A stretch of 64,000 nt of DNA from Hyphomicrobiales bacterium (GTDB taxonomy: Bacteria > Pseudomonadota > Alphaproteobacteria > Rhizobiales > Xanthobacteraceae), in the NCBI GenBank assembly GCA_009377755.1, contig WHTM01000006.1, positions 62,001-126,000 of the forward strand. The letters run 5' to 3'. Made by a program: the position numbers and the translations under genes. Shown piece after piece: positions 45,524-54,974 of this stretch. How positions within the stretch are numbered: the first letter of the stretch is position 1; every line of letters starts with the position of its first letter. The notes beneath the pieces are model-generated. The model was given only the letters and a program-made list of their open reading frames with translations, did not search any database and was not told the origin of the DNA.

Positions 45524-45858
45524 ACCGAATCTCTCAGCACAACTTTCGCCGTCGCCCTCTCAAATGCCGGAAGGCAATGACCGGAATTCTTCCTATGGTT
45601 CTGATATTAGACCTATTGAAGAATGGCCGGCCCCTCCCCCCATTGCAAGCACGATGTTGGGGCATCCGGCGCCTGCAAAAGAGGCAAGACGGCGCATCGA
45701 CCGAGGCGATATCTGCGCTCCGGGATAACAGGATGCCAAGTTGCCATCGTTCCAAAAATAGGTTCATGTCGCCGCGTGGCCGCGGCGTCGGCCACGTGCG
45801 GCAGCCCACGGCGGCGCCACGGCGCCGAAGCGAAAAGCATCGTCGGGAGAGAGCGTCC
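45524..45858. other. Divergent control region between importer and hydroxylase genes
   Basis: 335 bases without a recognisable gene, unusually AT-rich around 45590-45625. That part forms an imperfect 39-bp palindrome: ATTCTTC at 45587 pairs with GAAGAAT at 45625, with GGT/ACC inside. It probably holds the promoters and regulator sites for the minus-strand importer and the plus-strand hydroxylase. I cannot place -35/-10 boxes with confidence. Confidence 0.5.
45600..45613 (+). promoter_or_regulatory. Candidate GntR operator, importer/hydroxylase divergent region
   Basis: TCTGATATTAGACC at the centre of the 39-bp imperfect palindrome described for this region. It shares ATTAG-AC with the sites at 50316 and 56077. 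Operator role inferred. Confidence 0.35.
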
Positions 45859-48192
45859 ATGTCGAGCAGCGGGGTCGGCGCATCGGTCCTACGCAAGGAG
45901 GATGATCGCTTTCTTCGCGGCCGCGGCCAATATGTCGCAGATTTCCGCATTTCCGGAATGCGCGAAGTCGCCTTCATCCGCAGCCCGGTGGCACATGCGG
46001 TCATCCACACCATTCACGTTCCCGAGCGGTTGCGGCAATCGGTCTTCAGCGCGGCGCACATGACCGGCGTCAAGCCGATCCGCGCCGCGACCGCGCTTCC
46101 GGGTTTCAAGCATTCCGCCGAGCCGATTCTGGCAACGCGCAAGGTGCGCTACGTCGGCGAGATGGTGGCGATGTGCCTCGCCCGCTCACGCGCCGAAGCC
46201 GAGGATATCGCCGCCGCCGTCGAGGTCGACTACCAGGAACTGCCGGCCGTGGTCGACATGCTGGCGGCGCGCGCGCCGGGCGCTCCCCTGGTTCACGACG
46301 AGTGGGGCGACAACGTCTTTATCGAGTTCGCGCAGGACGCACCGATCGAGGAGGTGGCCAAGACGGCGGCGATCAAGGTCACGCGCGAGTTCCGCACCGC
46401 CCGGCATTGCATGTTCCCGATGGAGGGCCGCGGAGTTGTCGCCCATTGGGACGAGCGGCTGCAGTACCTGACCGTCATCTCATCGACGCAGATGCTGCAC
46501 GTCGTGCAGCGCGGTGTCGCCGAATGCCTCGACATGCCGGACGGCGCCATCCGCGTCATCTCGCCGGATGTCGGCGGCGGCTTCGGCTACAAGGGCCTGT
46601 TGTGCCGCGAGGAGGTCGCGCTCGCCTGGCTCACGAGACAGACCGGGTTGCCGGTGCGCTGGCTCGAGGATTGCCGCGAGCATCTGACCGCCAACGCCAA
46701 TTGCCGCGAGCATCACTATCGGATCACCGGCTACGCCGACGGGAACGGCCGCCTGCTGGCGGTCGACTGCGAGGCAAGCGTCGATGCCGGCGCCTACTCG
46801 GTCTATCCGACATCGTCGGCGCTGGAAGCCGCGCAGGTGACGAGCCTGCTGCCGGGCCCGTACGACTTCTCCATCTATCGCTGCCGCTCCGCGGCCGTCG
46901 CCTCCAACAAGTGCCCGATCCTGCCCTACCGGGGCGTGGCGCGAACCGGCGTCTGCCTGGCGATCGAATCGATCATGGACGCCATTGCCTGGGAGACCGG
47001 ACTGGAGCCGGTCGAGATCCGGTTGCGCAATCTCGTGCAGGCCAAGCAGATGCCGTTCCTCAACGTCATGAAGAAGCCGTTCGACGGCGGCGATTATCCG
47101 GAATGCCTGCGCCGTGCCGCGGCGGCAATCGATGTGGCGGCCGTGCGCGCGCGGCAACGCCGTGGCGAGCCTGACGGACGGCTGATCGGCGCCGGTGTCT
47201 CGATCTTCTGCGAACAGGGCGCCATGGGAACGTCGGTGATGTCGAGCTGGGGACGGCCCGTCGTGCCCGGCTATGAGCAGGCGACGGTGCGGCTCACGTC
47301 GGACGGCGATCTGGAAATCCGCGTCGGCACCCACTCGCACGGGCAAGGCCACGAAACTACATTCGCCCAGATCGCGCACGAGGTGCTCGGCGTCGAGTTC
47401 GGCAAGATCAAGGTGCTGCAAGGCGACACGCTCTATTGCCCGTTCTCCACCGGCACCTGGGGCTCGCGCGGAGTCGTGATGGGCGGCGGTGCGGTGGCGA
47501 CGGCTTCGCAACAGATCGCGCAGCGCGCCAAGCGAATCGGCGCCTGGCTGTTGCAAGCCGATCCGGCGCAGGTGACCTTGCGTGACGGCAGGGTCGTCGG
47601 CGCACAAGGCAGCGTCACGCTGCGCGAGATCGCGCGCGTCTGGTATCTGACGCCACAGCATCTGCCACCCGACGTGGACAATGGCGGACTTGAAGTCACC
47701 GCCGGCTATAGACCGGACAACGACGCCGGAACGTTCAGCTACGCGAGCCACGCCGCCGTGGTCGCGGTCGATCCCGGCACCGGCTTGATCGAGATTCTCG
47801 ACTATGCGGTCTGCGAAGACGGCGGCCGTCTGGTCAATCCCATGGTCGTCGACGGCCAGATCCGCGGCGGCACCGCCCAAGGCATCGGCACGTGCCTTTA
47901 CGAGGCGATGCCGTTCGACGCACAGGGCCAGCCGCTGGCGTCGACGCTGATCGATTACATGCTGCCCGGCGCCGCCGAGGTTCCCAATATCCGCGTGCTG
48001 CACATGGAGACGCCCTCGCCACACACCGCGTTCGGCGTCAAGGGCATCGGCGAGGGCGGCGCGGTCGGTCCGCCGGCAGCGATCGTGTCGGCGGTCAACG
48101 ATGCGTTGCGCAGCATCGGCGCCGAGGTGCACGACCTGCCGCTGACGCCTGAGCGAATCCTGACGGCGCTCGCCAAAGTGGGGACGCCATGA
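45859..48192 (+). CDS. Molybdenum hydroxylase large subunit (CoxL/XdhB family)
   Basis: A 777-aa Mo-pterin subunit: SSGVGASVLRKEDDRFLRGR, DVGGGFGYKGLLCREEVALA, THSHGQGHETTFAQIAHEVL and the catalytic glutamate in VKGIGEGGAVGPPA. The arginine-rich loop normally reading YRGAGRPE is here YRGVARTG, a deviation that may mark a different substrate. No CO-dehydrogenase active-site cysteine loop is seen. The ATG at 45859 is preceded by GGGAGAGAG. The stop overlaps the following FeS gene. Likely hydroxylates a heterocyclic carbon in the pathway of this island. Confidence 0.92.
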   Translation: MSSSGVGASVLRKEDDRFLRGRGQYVADFRISGMREVAFIRSPVAHAVIHTIHVPERLRQSVFSAAHMTGVKPIRAATALPGFKHSAEPILATRKVRYVGEMVAMCLARSRAEAEDIAAAVEVDYQELPAVVDMLAARAPGAPLVHDEWGDNVFIEFAQDAPIEEVAKTAAIKVTREFRTARHCMFPMEGRGVVAHWDERLQYLTVISSTQMLHVVQRGVAECLDMPDGAIRVISPDVGGGFGYKGLLCREEVALAWLTRQTGLPVRWLEDCREHLTANANCREHHYRITGYADGNGRLLAVDCEASVDAGAYSVYPTSSALEAAQVTSLLPGPYDFSIYRCRSAAVASNKCPILPYRGVARTGVCLAIESIMDAIAWETGLEPVEIRLRNLVQAKQMPFLNVMKKPFDGGDYPECLRRAAAAIDVAAVRARQRRGEPDGRLIGAGVSIFCEQGAMGTSVMSSWGRPVVPGYEQATVRLTSDGDLEIRVGTHSHGQGHETTFAQIAHEVLGVEFGKIKVLQGDTLYCPFSTGTWGSRGVVMGGGAVATASQQIAQRAKRIGAWLLQADPAQVTLRDGRVVGAQGSVTLREIARVWYLTPQHLPPDVDNGGLEVTAGYRPDNDAGTFSYASHAAVVAVDPGTGLIEILDYAVCEDGGRLVNPMVVDGQIRGGTAQGIGTCLYEAMPFDAQGQPLASTLIDYMLPGAAEVPNIRVLHMETPSPHTAFGVKGIGEGGAVGPPAAIVSAVNDALRSIGAEVHDLPLTPERILTALAKVGTP

Positions 48193-49394
48193 CGCCGCTG
48201 CGGCTGACGGTGAACGGAGAGCATATTGCCGAGCCGGTCGAGCCGCGCACGCATCTCGCCGACTTCCTGCGCGATAGCCTTAACCTCACGGCCACACATT
48301 TGCGCTGCGAGCAGGGCGTTTGCGGGGCCTGCACGATCCTCGTCGATGGGGAACCGGTGCGATCGTGCATCACCTATGCGGTGCAGTATGAGAACGCGGA
48401 GATCATGACGCTTGAAGGTCTCGAGCACGACCCAGTCATGGCCGCGTTGCGCCGGGCGTTTTCCGCCGAGCATGCCCTGCAATGCGGCTACTGCACGCCG
48501 GGCATGCTGGTCACCTCGCGCGATATCGTGCTGCGTCTGCCGGACGCCGACGAGGCGCGGGTGCGGGTCGAGCTCAGCGGCAATCTCTGCCGCTGCACCG
48601 GATACGAGGGCATCGTCAGGGCGGTGGGCCGGGTGCTGGCGGAACGCCGCGCCGGCACGCTCGCCGTCTCGGCACCGCAACCGCGTAGGATCGGGCCTAT
48701 CGGCTCCCGGCGGGCGGTGGCAACGGCGTCACCGGTGCCGTCGGCGCCGGCCGCCGACCGGGCCGCGAGCGGCCGCCCGGCCGAAGCGGAGACCGAGCTT
48801 GGCCTCGGCGGGCGCCAGCCGAACTTCGAAATCCGCCGCTCCTTCGTCGCGGCCAGGCCGCCGGACGAGGTGTGGGCCTTTTTCGGCCAGATCGAACGCG
48901 TGGTCCCATGCCTGCCCGGAGCGGCGCTCGTCGGTCCTGCGGACGGCGAGCGGATTCAGGGGCGGATGACCGTCAAGCTCGGCCCGATCACGACGGATTT
49001 CAGCGGCGAGGCGCGCCTGGCGCGCGACGAAACGCAACGGCGCGGCACGATTTCGGGCGCCGGGCGGGACCGGCTCAGCGGATCGCGGGCGGCGGCGGAC
49101 GTCGACTATCACCTCGTCCCCGCCGAAGGAGGGATGACCCGCGTCGACATCGTGGTTCGTGCTTTGCTGGCTGGCGCCCTGGCGCAATTCGGCCGCAGCG
49201 GCATCGTCGACGACCTCGCCACGCGCCTGACCGACATGTTCGCGCAAAACCTCGAACGCAGCCTGTCAGGCCCGACCCCGGAGCACGGCGCGGCGGCGCC
49301 GGCCCCCTTCAAGGCCGGGGCGATGCTCCGGGCGGTGTTCGCCGCACGCCTGAGGTCGGTTATCAACCGAATAGTCGGGAGACCTCATGAATGA
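48189..49394 (+). CDS. CoxS-CoxG fusion: 2Fe-2S subunit with SRPBCC domain (1)
   Basis: A 401-aa fusion. Residues 1-~160 are a 2Fe-2S subunit (RCEQGVCGACTILVDG; CGYCTPG; NLCRCTGYEG). After a Pro/Ala-rich linker (~165-210), residues ~215-360 form a CoxG/SRPBCC domain (IRRSFVAARPPDEVWAFFGQ; CLPGAALVGPADGERIQGRM; GPITTDFSGEARLARDE). In CO-dehydrogenase bacteria CoxG is separate and helps anchor or assemble the enzyme at the membrane. A second, similar fusion lies at 51266, although only one L and one M subunit are present here. Confidence 0.92.
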   Translation: MTPLRLTVNGEHIAEPVEPRTHLADFLRDSLNLTATHLRCEQGVCGACTILVDGEPVRSCITYAVQYENAEIMTLEGLEHDPVMAALRRAFSAEHALQCGYCTPGMLVTSRDIVLRLPDADEARVRVELSGNLCRCTGYEGIVRAVGRVLAERRAGTLAVSAPQPRRIGPIGSRRAVATASPVPSAPAADRAASGRPAEAETELGLGGRQPNFEIRRSFVAARPPDEVWAFFGQIERVVPCLPGAALVGPADGERIQGRMTVKLGPITTDFSGEARLARDETQRRGTISGAGRDRLSGSRAAADVDYHLVPAEGGMTRVDIVVRALLAGALAQFGRSGIVDDLATRLTDMFAQNLERSLSGPTPEHGAAAPAPFKAGAMLRAVFAARLRSVINRIVGRPHE

Positions 49395-49463
49395 CGCCTT
49401 TGTGCTTGCTGACCGCCCAGCAAATCGCGCACATTTCCACCCCTCTTTGATCGATACGAGCCC

Positions 49464-50321
49464 ATGTCCAAGCTCCTGAAAGCCTACGATCGCAGCCGAA
49501 TCCCCCTGTACATCCAGGTGGCTTCGGTGATGCGTCAGCGCATCGACTCACAGCAGTGGCTGCCCGGGCAGAAGATTTCGACGCTGGTCGAGTTGGAGCG
49601 TGAATTCGAGGTCGCGCGGGTCACGGTCAGACAGGCCGTCGACATCCTTTGCGAGGAAGGACTGCTGCAATGCCAGCAGGGCCGCGGCACCTTCGTGTCG
49701 GAAAAGCCGCCGGACCGGCATTGGCTCAAGCTCGCGACCGAATGGGACCTGATGATCGCGTCGATCAAGGACAACGTCCCGAGACGCATTCGCGTCGACA
49801 ACCCGCCGCCCTTCCCGGATCTCCGGGACGGAGAGGGAAAGCTCGCGCACGAATACAAGTTCCTGCGCAGCGTGCAGTTCAAGGAGACCGCGCCCTACGG
49901 CATCGTCAGCCTCCACCTCGCCCGCAGCGTCTTCGAACGCGATCCCGAAGCCTTTCTAGAGCATCCGGCACTGTCGGTGCTGGCGCAACGGGACGATATC
50001 GACGTCCGCCATGCGCATCAGACGGTGGTGATCGGTGCCGCCGATCCGGAGACGGCCGACTACCTCAAGATCGCGCTCGGCGCCCCGACCGCGCAGTGCC
50101 GTTGCGTCGTCATCGATGCCGAGGGTGTCGCGATCTATGTGGCCGACATCACCTACCGCAGTGACGCGATCAAGCTGCACATCGACCTGCTGGCGAACTC
50201 GCGTGCCGGCAAGCCGCGCGCGAACGTGACCAAGCCCAACGCGGAGCGAGCCGTCGCCGGGCTCCGGTCCGCCGAGGATGTGGTCATGCGCGGTTCGCGG
50301 CGCGCGCGGTTGTCATCCTAA
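49464..50321 (+). CDS. GntR-family regulator with UTRA domain (HutC subfamily)
   Basis: A 285-aa regulator. The N-terminal winged helix (RIPLYIQVASVMRQRIDSQQ, FEVARVTVRQAVDILCEEGL, QQGRGTFVSE) is followed from ~95 by a UTRA effector domain. HutC-type regulators sense pathway intermediates such as urocanate and release the operator. It lies inside the molybdenum hydroxylase gene group and is the only regulator gene between 29 and 64 kb, so it probably controls the island. Candidate operators share an ATTAG-AC core, one of them overlapping its own stop codon. Confidence 0.9.
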   Translation: MSKLLKAYDRSRIPLYIQVASVMRQRIDSQQWLPGQKISTLVELEREFEVARVTVRQAVDILCEEGLLQCQQGRGTFVSEKPPDRHWLKLATEWDLMIASIKDNVPRRIRVDNPPPFPDLRDGEGKLAHEYKFLRSVQFKETAPYGIVSLHLARSVFERDPEAFLEHPALSVLAQRDDIDVRHAHQTVVIGAADPETADYLKIALGAPTAQCRCVVIDAEGVAIYVADITYRSDAIKLHIDLLANSRAGKPRANVTKPNAERAVAGLRSAEDVVMRGSRRARLSS

Positions 50322-50329
50322 GATTAGGA
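50316..50329 (+). promoter_or_regulatory. Candidate GntR operator, coxM upstream (perfect inverted repeat)
   Basis: TCCTAAGATTAGGA is a perfect 6-bp inverted repeat around GA. The longer string TGTCATCCTA..ATTAG.ACCATA is shared with the site at 56077. It lies 100 bases before the FAD-subunit gene. Confidence 0.45.
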
Positions 50330-50429
50330 CCATAACATCATCGCTGTCGCGCCCGCCGCCGGATCGGAACCCGGCGAACGGAAACGGGCGCGTAACGGAG
50401 ACGATGGCGGCGGTGCAAGGGAAGGCAGG

Positions 50430-51269
50430 ATGAAGCCGGTCGCATTCGACTACGAACGGCCGCAAGATATCGCCGGCGCACTGGCCTTGGCGGGCCGCGC
50501 CGACGTCGCCGTCAAGTTCCTGGCGGGCGGACAATCGCTCGGGCCGATGCTCAACCTGCGCCTCGCGCAGCCGGACCTGCTCGTCGATCTCACCGGCATC
50601 GCCGAACTGAAGCAGGTCGGGGAAACGACGGACGCGCTGGAGATCGGCGCCTGCATCACCCATGCGGACATCGAGGATGGGCGCGTTCCCGACGTCACCA
50701 ATGGTGCGCTTGCCGCCGTGGCACACGGGATCGCCTATCGCGCCGTCCGCAACCGCGGCACCATCGGCGGCAGCCTGGCGCATGCCGACCCGGCCGCCGA
50801 CTGGGTTACATTTCTCGCAGCGATCGGAGCCGGCGTCGTCATCCGCGGATCAGGCGGGCGGCGCGTCGTTCCGGTCGAGGAGTTCATGACGGGCGTATTC
50901 GAAACGGTGCTCGCGCCCAACGACCTGGTGACGGCGATCCGAATACCGCGATTCTCGGCCGATGCGCGCTGGGGCTACTACAAGGCCTGCCGCAAGACCG
51001 GAGAGTTCGCCTATGCCAGCGCCGCCGTGCTGCATGATCCGACGCGTTCGGTCAATCGCGCCGTGATCGGCGCGGTCGAGGCGCGGCCGATCGTGCTCGC
51101 AGACGCCGGCGAGCTGTTCGGCCGCCGCACGGGCGCAGATATCGCCGCATCGTTCGTTCCGCAGGTCGCGATGCGGGCGATGGATACCGCCGGGTTCAAG
51201 AATCCGATCGAGCAGAAGGTGCACGCCGTCGCGCTGCGGCGTGCGGTCGAGCAGGCGTGCGCGCGATGA
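50430..51269 (+). CDS. Molybdenum hydroxylase FAD-binding subunit (CoxM type)
   Basis: A 279-aa medium subunit with AGGQSLGPMLNLRLAQP and VRNRGTIGGSLAHADPAADW for FAD binding. Its stop overlaps the ATG of the second CoxS-CoxG fusion. It is the only M subunit in the island and probably serves the large subunit encoded at 45859. Confidence 0.93.
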   Translation: MKPVAFDYERPQDIAGALALAGRADVAVKFLAGGQSLGPMLNLRLAQPDLLVDLTGIAELKQVGETTDALEIGACITHADIEDGRVPDVTNGALAAVAHGIAYRAVRNRGTIGGSLAHADPAADWVTFLAAIGAGVVIRGSGGRRVVPVEEFMTGVFETVLAPNDLVTAIRIPRFSADARWGYYKACRKTGEFAYASAAVLHDPTRSVNRAVIGAVEARPIVLADAGELFGRRTGADIAASFVPQVAMRAMDTAGFKNPIEQKVHAVALRRAVEQACAR

Positions 51270-52465
51270 GGACGATCACGCTCACGATCAATGAGAAGCC
51301 CGTGACCGCGACGGTCGAGCCGCGAATGCATCTCGCCGACTTCATGCGCGAGCGCCTGAGCCTGACCGGAACGCATATCGGCTGCGAGCACGGCGTCTGC
51401 GGCGCCTGTACGGTGCTGATCGACGGGTCTCCGGCGCGCTCGTGCATCACCTACGCGGTCGCTTGCGACGGCGCGCGCATTACCACCGTCGAGGGCCTCG
51501 ACGACGATCCCATAGCCGCGGAACTGCGCACGGCGTTCTCGCGCGAGCACGCGTTGCAATGTGGCTACTGCACGCCGGGCATGCTGATCTCGGCGCGGGA
51601 TGTGGTGATCCGACTCGACCATCCCAGCGAGAAGGACATCCGCGTCGCCATGAGCGGTAATCTCTGCCGCTGCACCGGCTATGTGGGCATCGTGCGGGCG
51701 GTCGAGGGGGTCCTTAGGTCCCATCGCGCCGGCGGTACCGCCGCAATTCCCGGCGCCGGACGCACGGGACTCGGCCCGGTCGGCTCAGGGCATGCCGCTC
51801 CCACGCAGGGCACGGGAACCACCACGCCGCAACGTCAGCCGCGGCAGGCAACGGCGCGGAATGCGGCCGCGTCCAGCACCGCGCAAGCCCACTTCACACC
51901 GCAAGCGTCGTTCGCCCAGACTTTCGTCGTTGCGTATCGGCGCGAGGCGGTGTGGGCGTTCTTTGCCGACGTGCCGGCCGTAGCCGCTTGCCTGCCGGGC
52001 GCTTCGCTCACCGGCCCGCCCGCCGACGGCCATGCGACCGGCAAGATGCGCGTCAAGGTCGGGCCGATGTCCGCCGAATTCCACGGCGCGGCGGATATCA
52101 CGCGCGATCCGTCGACCTGGTCCGGCACTATAATCGGCAGCGGCCGCGACGCGCGCAGCGACTCGGCGACGCGCGGCCGCATCACCTACCGCCTCTCGCC
52201 GGTGGACGATTCCGCCTCGACGCGGGTCGACATCACTGTCGCGTATGCGCTGACCGGCGCCTTCGCCCAGTTCAGCCGGTCAGGCCTCATCCTGGATATC
52301 GCTAATCGGATGACACAAACCTTCGCGCAGAACCTTGAGGTGCGGCTCGCCGGCGGCGACAAGGGGGAGCAGATGCAGGCTGCCGAGCTGAACGCCGGCT
52401 CGCTGTTCGTCTCCGCGCTCGCCGCGAGAGTGAAAGCCTGGTTCCGCCGCCTGTTCAGGGGCTGA
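51266..52465 (+). CDS. CoxS-CoxG fusion: 2Fe-2S subunit with SRPBCC domain (2)
   Basis: A 399-aa paralogue of the fusion at 48189. The FeS half has GCEHGVCGACTVLIDG, CGYCTPG and NLCRCTGYVG; the SRPBCC half has FVVAYRREAVWAFFADVPAV and CLPGASLTGPPADGHATGKM. The linker (~residues 160-215) is rich in Thr, Gln and Ala. I use the ATG at 51266, which overlaps the coxM stop; a GTG nine bases upstream is possible. Why two fusions exist for one L/M pair is unclear. Confidence 0.92.
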   Translation: MRTITLTINEKPVTATVEPRMHLADFMRERLSLTGTHIGCEHGVCGACTVLIDGSPARSCITYAVACDGARITTVEGLDDDPIAAELRTAFSREHALQCGYCTPGMLISARDVVIRLDHPSEKDIRVAMSGNLCRCTGYVGIVRAVEGVLRSHRAGGTAAIPGAGRTGLGPVGSGHAAPTQGTGTTTPQRQPRQATARNAAASSTAQAHFTPQASFAQTFVVAYRREAVWAFFADVPAVAACLPGASLTGPPADGHATGKMRVKVGPMSAEFHGAADITRDPSTWSGTIIGSGRDARSDSATRGRITYRLSPVDDSASTRVDITVAYALTGAFAQFSRSGLILDIANRMTQTFAQNLEVRLAGGDKGEQMQAAELNAGSLFVSALAARVKAWFRRLFRG

Positions 52466-52506
52466 GGAATTGGATCAAACAGATCGTGTTCGGAAGGGGA
52501 CATCCC

Positions 52507-53772
52507 ATGAGTGACGCCCGCCAGAAGGTTCTCGCAACGATCGACCAGAGCCACGACAAGGCGATCACGTTTCTGCAGCAGATGGTCGCCATTCCCAGCG
52601 TCACCGGGGACGAGGCAAAGATTCAGGCGTTCCTTTCCGACTACATGAAGAAGCTCGGCCTCGACGTCGACATTTGGGAGAGCGACTGGGAGCAGTTGAA
52701 GAAACACCCCGGATACATCCCGGTGGACCGCGGCTATGAAGGCCGGCCGAATATCGTCGCGACCTGGAAGGGCTCCGGCGGCGGACGCTCGATTTTGTTG
52801 AACGGGCACACCGACGTCATTCCGGTCGGCAACGGCGAAGGCTGGAGCGACAATCCCTGGTCCGCTTCGATCAAGGACGGGCGCATCTATGGGCGCGGCT
52901 CCTGCGACATGAAGAGCGGCGTCGCCAGCCACATCCTGGCGGTCGAATATCTCAAGGCGGCGGGCGTGAAACTGAAGGGCGACGTGCTGATCAACGTCGT
53001 CATCGACGAGGAGGTCAGCGGCCACGGCACGCTCGACACGGTGATCCGCGGCTACAAGGCTGACGCCGGCATTTCCGGCGAGACCAGCGAGCTCGCGGTG
53101 CAGCCCGCCTGCATCGGGCGCATCTGGTTCGAGATCGAGATCCAGGGCAAGGCGGCGGGCATCCAGCGGCGTTACCAGGGCGTCAGCGGCATCGAGCTCG
53201 GCTACAAGATCACCAAGGCGATCGAGGCGTTGGAGGCCAAGCGCCTCGCGACCGTCAAGCACCCACTGTACCCCAAGGCGATCGATGCGCTGCCGTGCAT
53301 GATCGGCGCGTTCCACGCCGGCAGCTTTCCAAGCTCCTTCCCCGCGACCTGCCTGTTGAAAGGCAGCATGGCGACGGTCCCCGGCGAGGACCACGAAGGC
53401 GTGAAGCGGAGCCTGGTCGAGGCGGTCGCGGCGGCGGCCGCCGCCGATCCATGGATGAAGGATCACCCGCCGAAGGTGCGGTTCGTCGGCTACGACGCAC
53501 AGGCCTCGGAAATCCCGAGCGATCACCCGATCGTTACGACGGTAGGCAAGAACTACACCGAGGTTACCGGCCGCCAGCCCGAGATCAGCGGCCGGCAGGG
53601 CGCCGCCGACACCCGTTTCCTCAACCTCTACGGCCATACGCCAACGGTCATCTTCGGGCCCGGCTCCACCGCGGTGATGCATTCCGACGACGAATACGTG
53701 TCGATCGAGGACTACATCACGGCCATCAAGGTGATGGCGCTCAGCATCTACGACTGGTGTGGCGCGGATTAG
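52507..53772 (+). CDS. M20 family amidohydrolase (ArgE/DapE type)
   Basis: A 421-aa zinc-dependent hydrolase. NGHTDVIPVGNGEGWSDNPW and GRGSCDMKSGVASHILAVEY give the first metal ligands and catalytic Asp, VIDEEVSGHGT the bridging glutamates and MHSDDEYVSIEDY the last histidine. Family members remove acyl or carbamoyl groups from amino-acid-like amides. Its position after the molybdenum hydroxylase genes suggests a late hydrolytic step on an opened ring. Substrate unknown. GGAAGGGG precedes the ATG. Confidence 0.9.
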   Translation: MSDARQKVLATIDQSHDKAITFLQQMVAIPSVTGDEAKIQAFLSDYMKKLGLDVDIWESDWEQLKKHPGYIPVDRGYEGRPNIVATWKGSGGGRSILLNGHTDVIPVGNGEGWSDNPWSASIKDGRIYGRGSCDMKSGVASHILAVEYLKAAGVKLKGDVLINVVIDEEVSGHGTLDTVIRGYKADAGISGETSELAVQPACIGRIWFEIEIQGKAAGIQRRYQGVSGIELGYKITKAIEALEAKRLATVKHPLYPKAIDALPCMIGAFHAGSFPSSFPATCLLKGSMATVPGEDHEGVKRSLVEAVAAAAAADPWMKDHPPKVRFVGYDAQASEIPSDHPIVTTVGKNYTEVTGRQPEISGRQGAADTRFLNLYGHTPTVIFGPGSTAVMHSDDEYVSIEDYITAIKVMALSIYDWCGAD

Positions 53773-53797
53773 TCAGTGAAGCGATGACTTATCCACG

Positions 53798-53910
53798 GTC
53801 ATTACCCGCGAATGCGGGCAATCCAGCAATCATCGCTCGTTCGAATGTGGCACTGAACGTCCGCTGCACTGACACGGAATACTGGATGCCCCGCCTGCGC
53901 GGGGCATGAC
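53798..53910. repeat. Palindromic intergenic repeat between convergent genes
   Basis: Left arm GTCATTACCCGCGAATGCGG pairs with the right arm CCGCCTGCGCGGGGCATGAC. It separates the M20 gene from pxpC and may terminate both. Confidence 0.65.
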
Positions 53911-53939
53911 AGGCAGACTTTGCGGCTACCCTTCCACCG

Positions 53940-54974
53940 TCAATCCATCCCATCGCTCACGCCGCCGACGAGGTTCGCCGAGTACAGCGCGGAGTGATCG
54001 ATGCGCGACTGATCAGCGACGTTCACAAAGCCACCGATCCATCCGGCAATCGTCTGCTCCTGCGCGCCGCGCGCCGCCTCGCCGTCCTCCTGCGTCACGG
54101 CTGAAAACCGCACGCTTGCGCCTGGCCGGCGCCGGCCGACCAGCGGCACATCGGCGGAGATAATGGTCGCGATCTTCGGATAGCCGCCGGTGGTCTGCGC
54201 GTCGGCCAGAAGAACGATCGGCTCGCCTGAGCCTGGCACCTGGATCGAACCCGCGACGATCCCGTCGGACACGATGTTGAAGCCCTTGGCGTGCGCCAGC
54301 TTCGGTCCTTGCAGCCGAAAGCCCATGCGGTCGGCGTGCGATGAGATGACGTAGGACGCCGACAGCAGCGTCTTGATCGCGTCCTCGGTGAAGGCATCGT
54401 CCTGCGGACCGAGCACGACCCGGATCGGCGCATCGAGCATGGCCGCCAACGGCTGCACCAGCGCGAACTCCGGCCGTCGCGGGACGTCGTCAAATTGAAC
54501 TGGCAGCACGTCGCCGGGCTGTAACACGTCACCATGCAATCCGCCGATCCGGCTACGGGCATAGGTCGATGCACTGCTGAGGGACATCGGCACCGCAATG
54601 CCCCCTTCGACCGCGAGATAAGCACAGGCGACGTCACCAAGCGCGCCGCAACGCAAGCGGCTGCCGCACCGTAGACGCACGCTTCTCCCGGGCGCAATGG
54701 CGCTTGAGTCCTCGCCTTCGACGATCAGTCCACCGGTACCGCCGACCAGCGCCACGCGGACCGATGCGGCGATCACGTCCAGCACCGGGCCTTGCATACG
54801 GATCTCGATCGCCGATGCGTTCGCCGCGTTGCCGACGAGCGCATTGGCGAGCGTGAAGCTGACGCGATCGAGCGGCCCCGACACGGGGACGCCGGCATCC
54901 TGGTAGCCGCGGCGGCCCAGGTCCTGGATGGTGCTGGAGAGACCGGGCGATACGACTTTCAGCCCCGCGGCCAT
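53940..54974 (-). CDS. pxpC: 5-oxoprolinase subunit C (biotin-dependent carboxyltransferase-like, KipA family)
   Basis: A 344-aa protein of the PxpC/KipA/AHS2 family: GLSSTIQDLGRRGYQDAGVP SGPLDRVSFTLANALVGN in two parts, RIGGLHGDVLQPGDVLPVQ, and ADAQTTGGYPKIATIISADV. With PxpA and PxpB it hydrolyses 5-oxoproline using ATP; related sets act on other lactams. It overlaps pxpB by 16 bases. pxpA is on the opposite strand across a hairpin array, so the usual pxpBCA order has been split. Confidence 0.9.
   Translation of the reverse strand: MAAGLKVVSPGLSSTIQDLGRRGYQDAGVPVSGPLDRVSFTLANALVGNAANASAIEIRMQGPVLDVIAASVRVALVGGTGGLIVEGEDSSAIAPGRSVRLRCGSRLRCGALGDVACAYLAVEGGIAVPMSLSSASTYARSRIGGLHGDVLQPGDVLPVQFDDVPRRPEFALVQPLAAMLDAPIRVVLGPQDDAFTEDAIKTLLSASYVISSHADRMGFRLQGPKLAHAKGFNIVSDGIVAGSIQVPGSGEPIVLLADAQTTGGYPKIATIISADVPLVGRRRPGASVRFSAVTQEDGEAARGAQEQTIAGWIGGFVNVADQSRIDHSALYSANLVGGVSDGMD

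Noticed and set aside
45859-52465. True aerobic CO dehydrogenase (coxMSL)
   Set aside because: The large subunits lack the AYxCSFR active-site loop with the Cu-binding cysteine, and gene order is not coxMSL, so they are other molybdenum hydroxylases.
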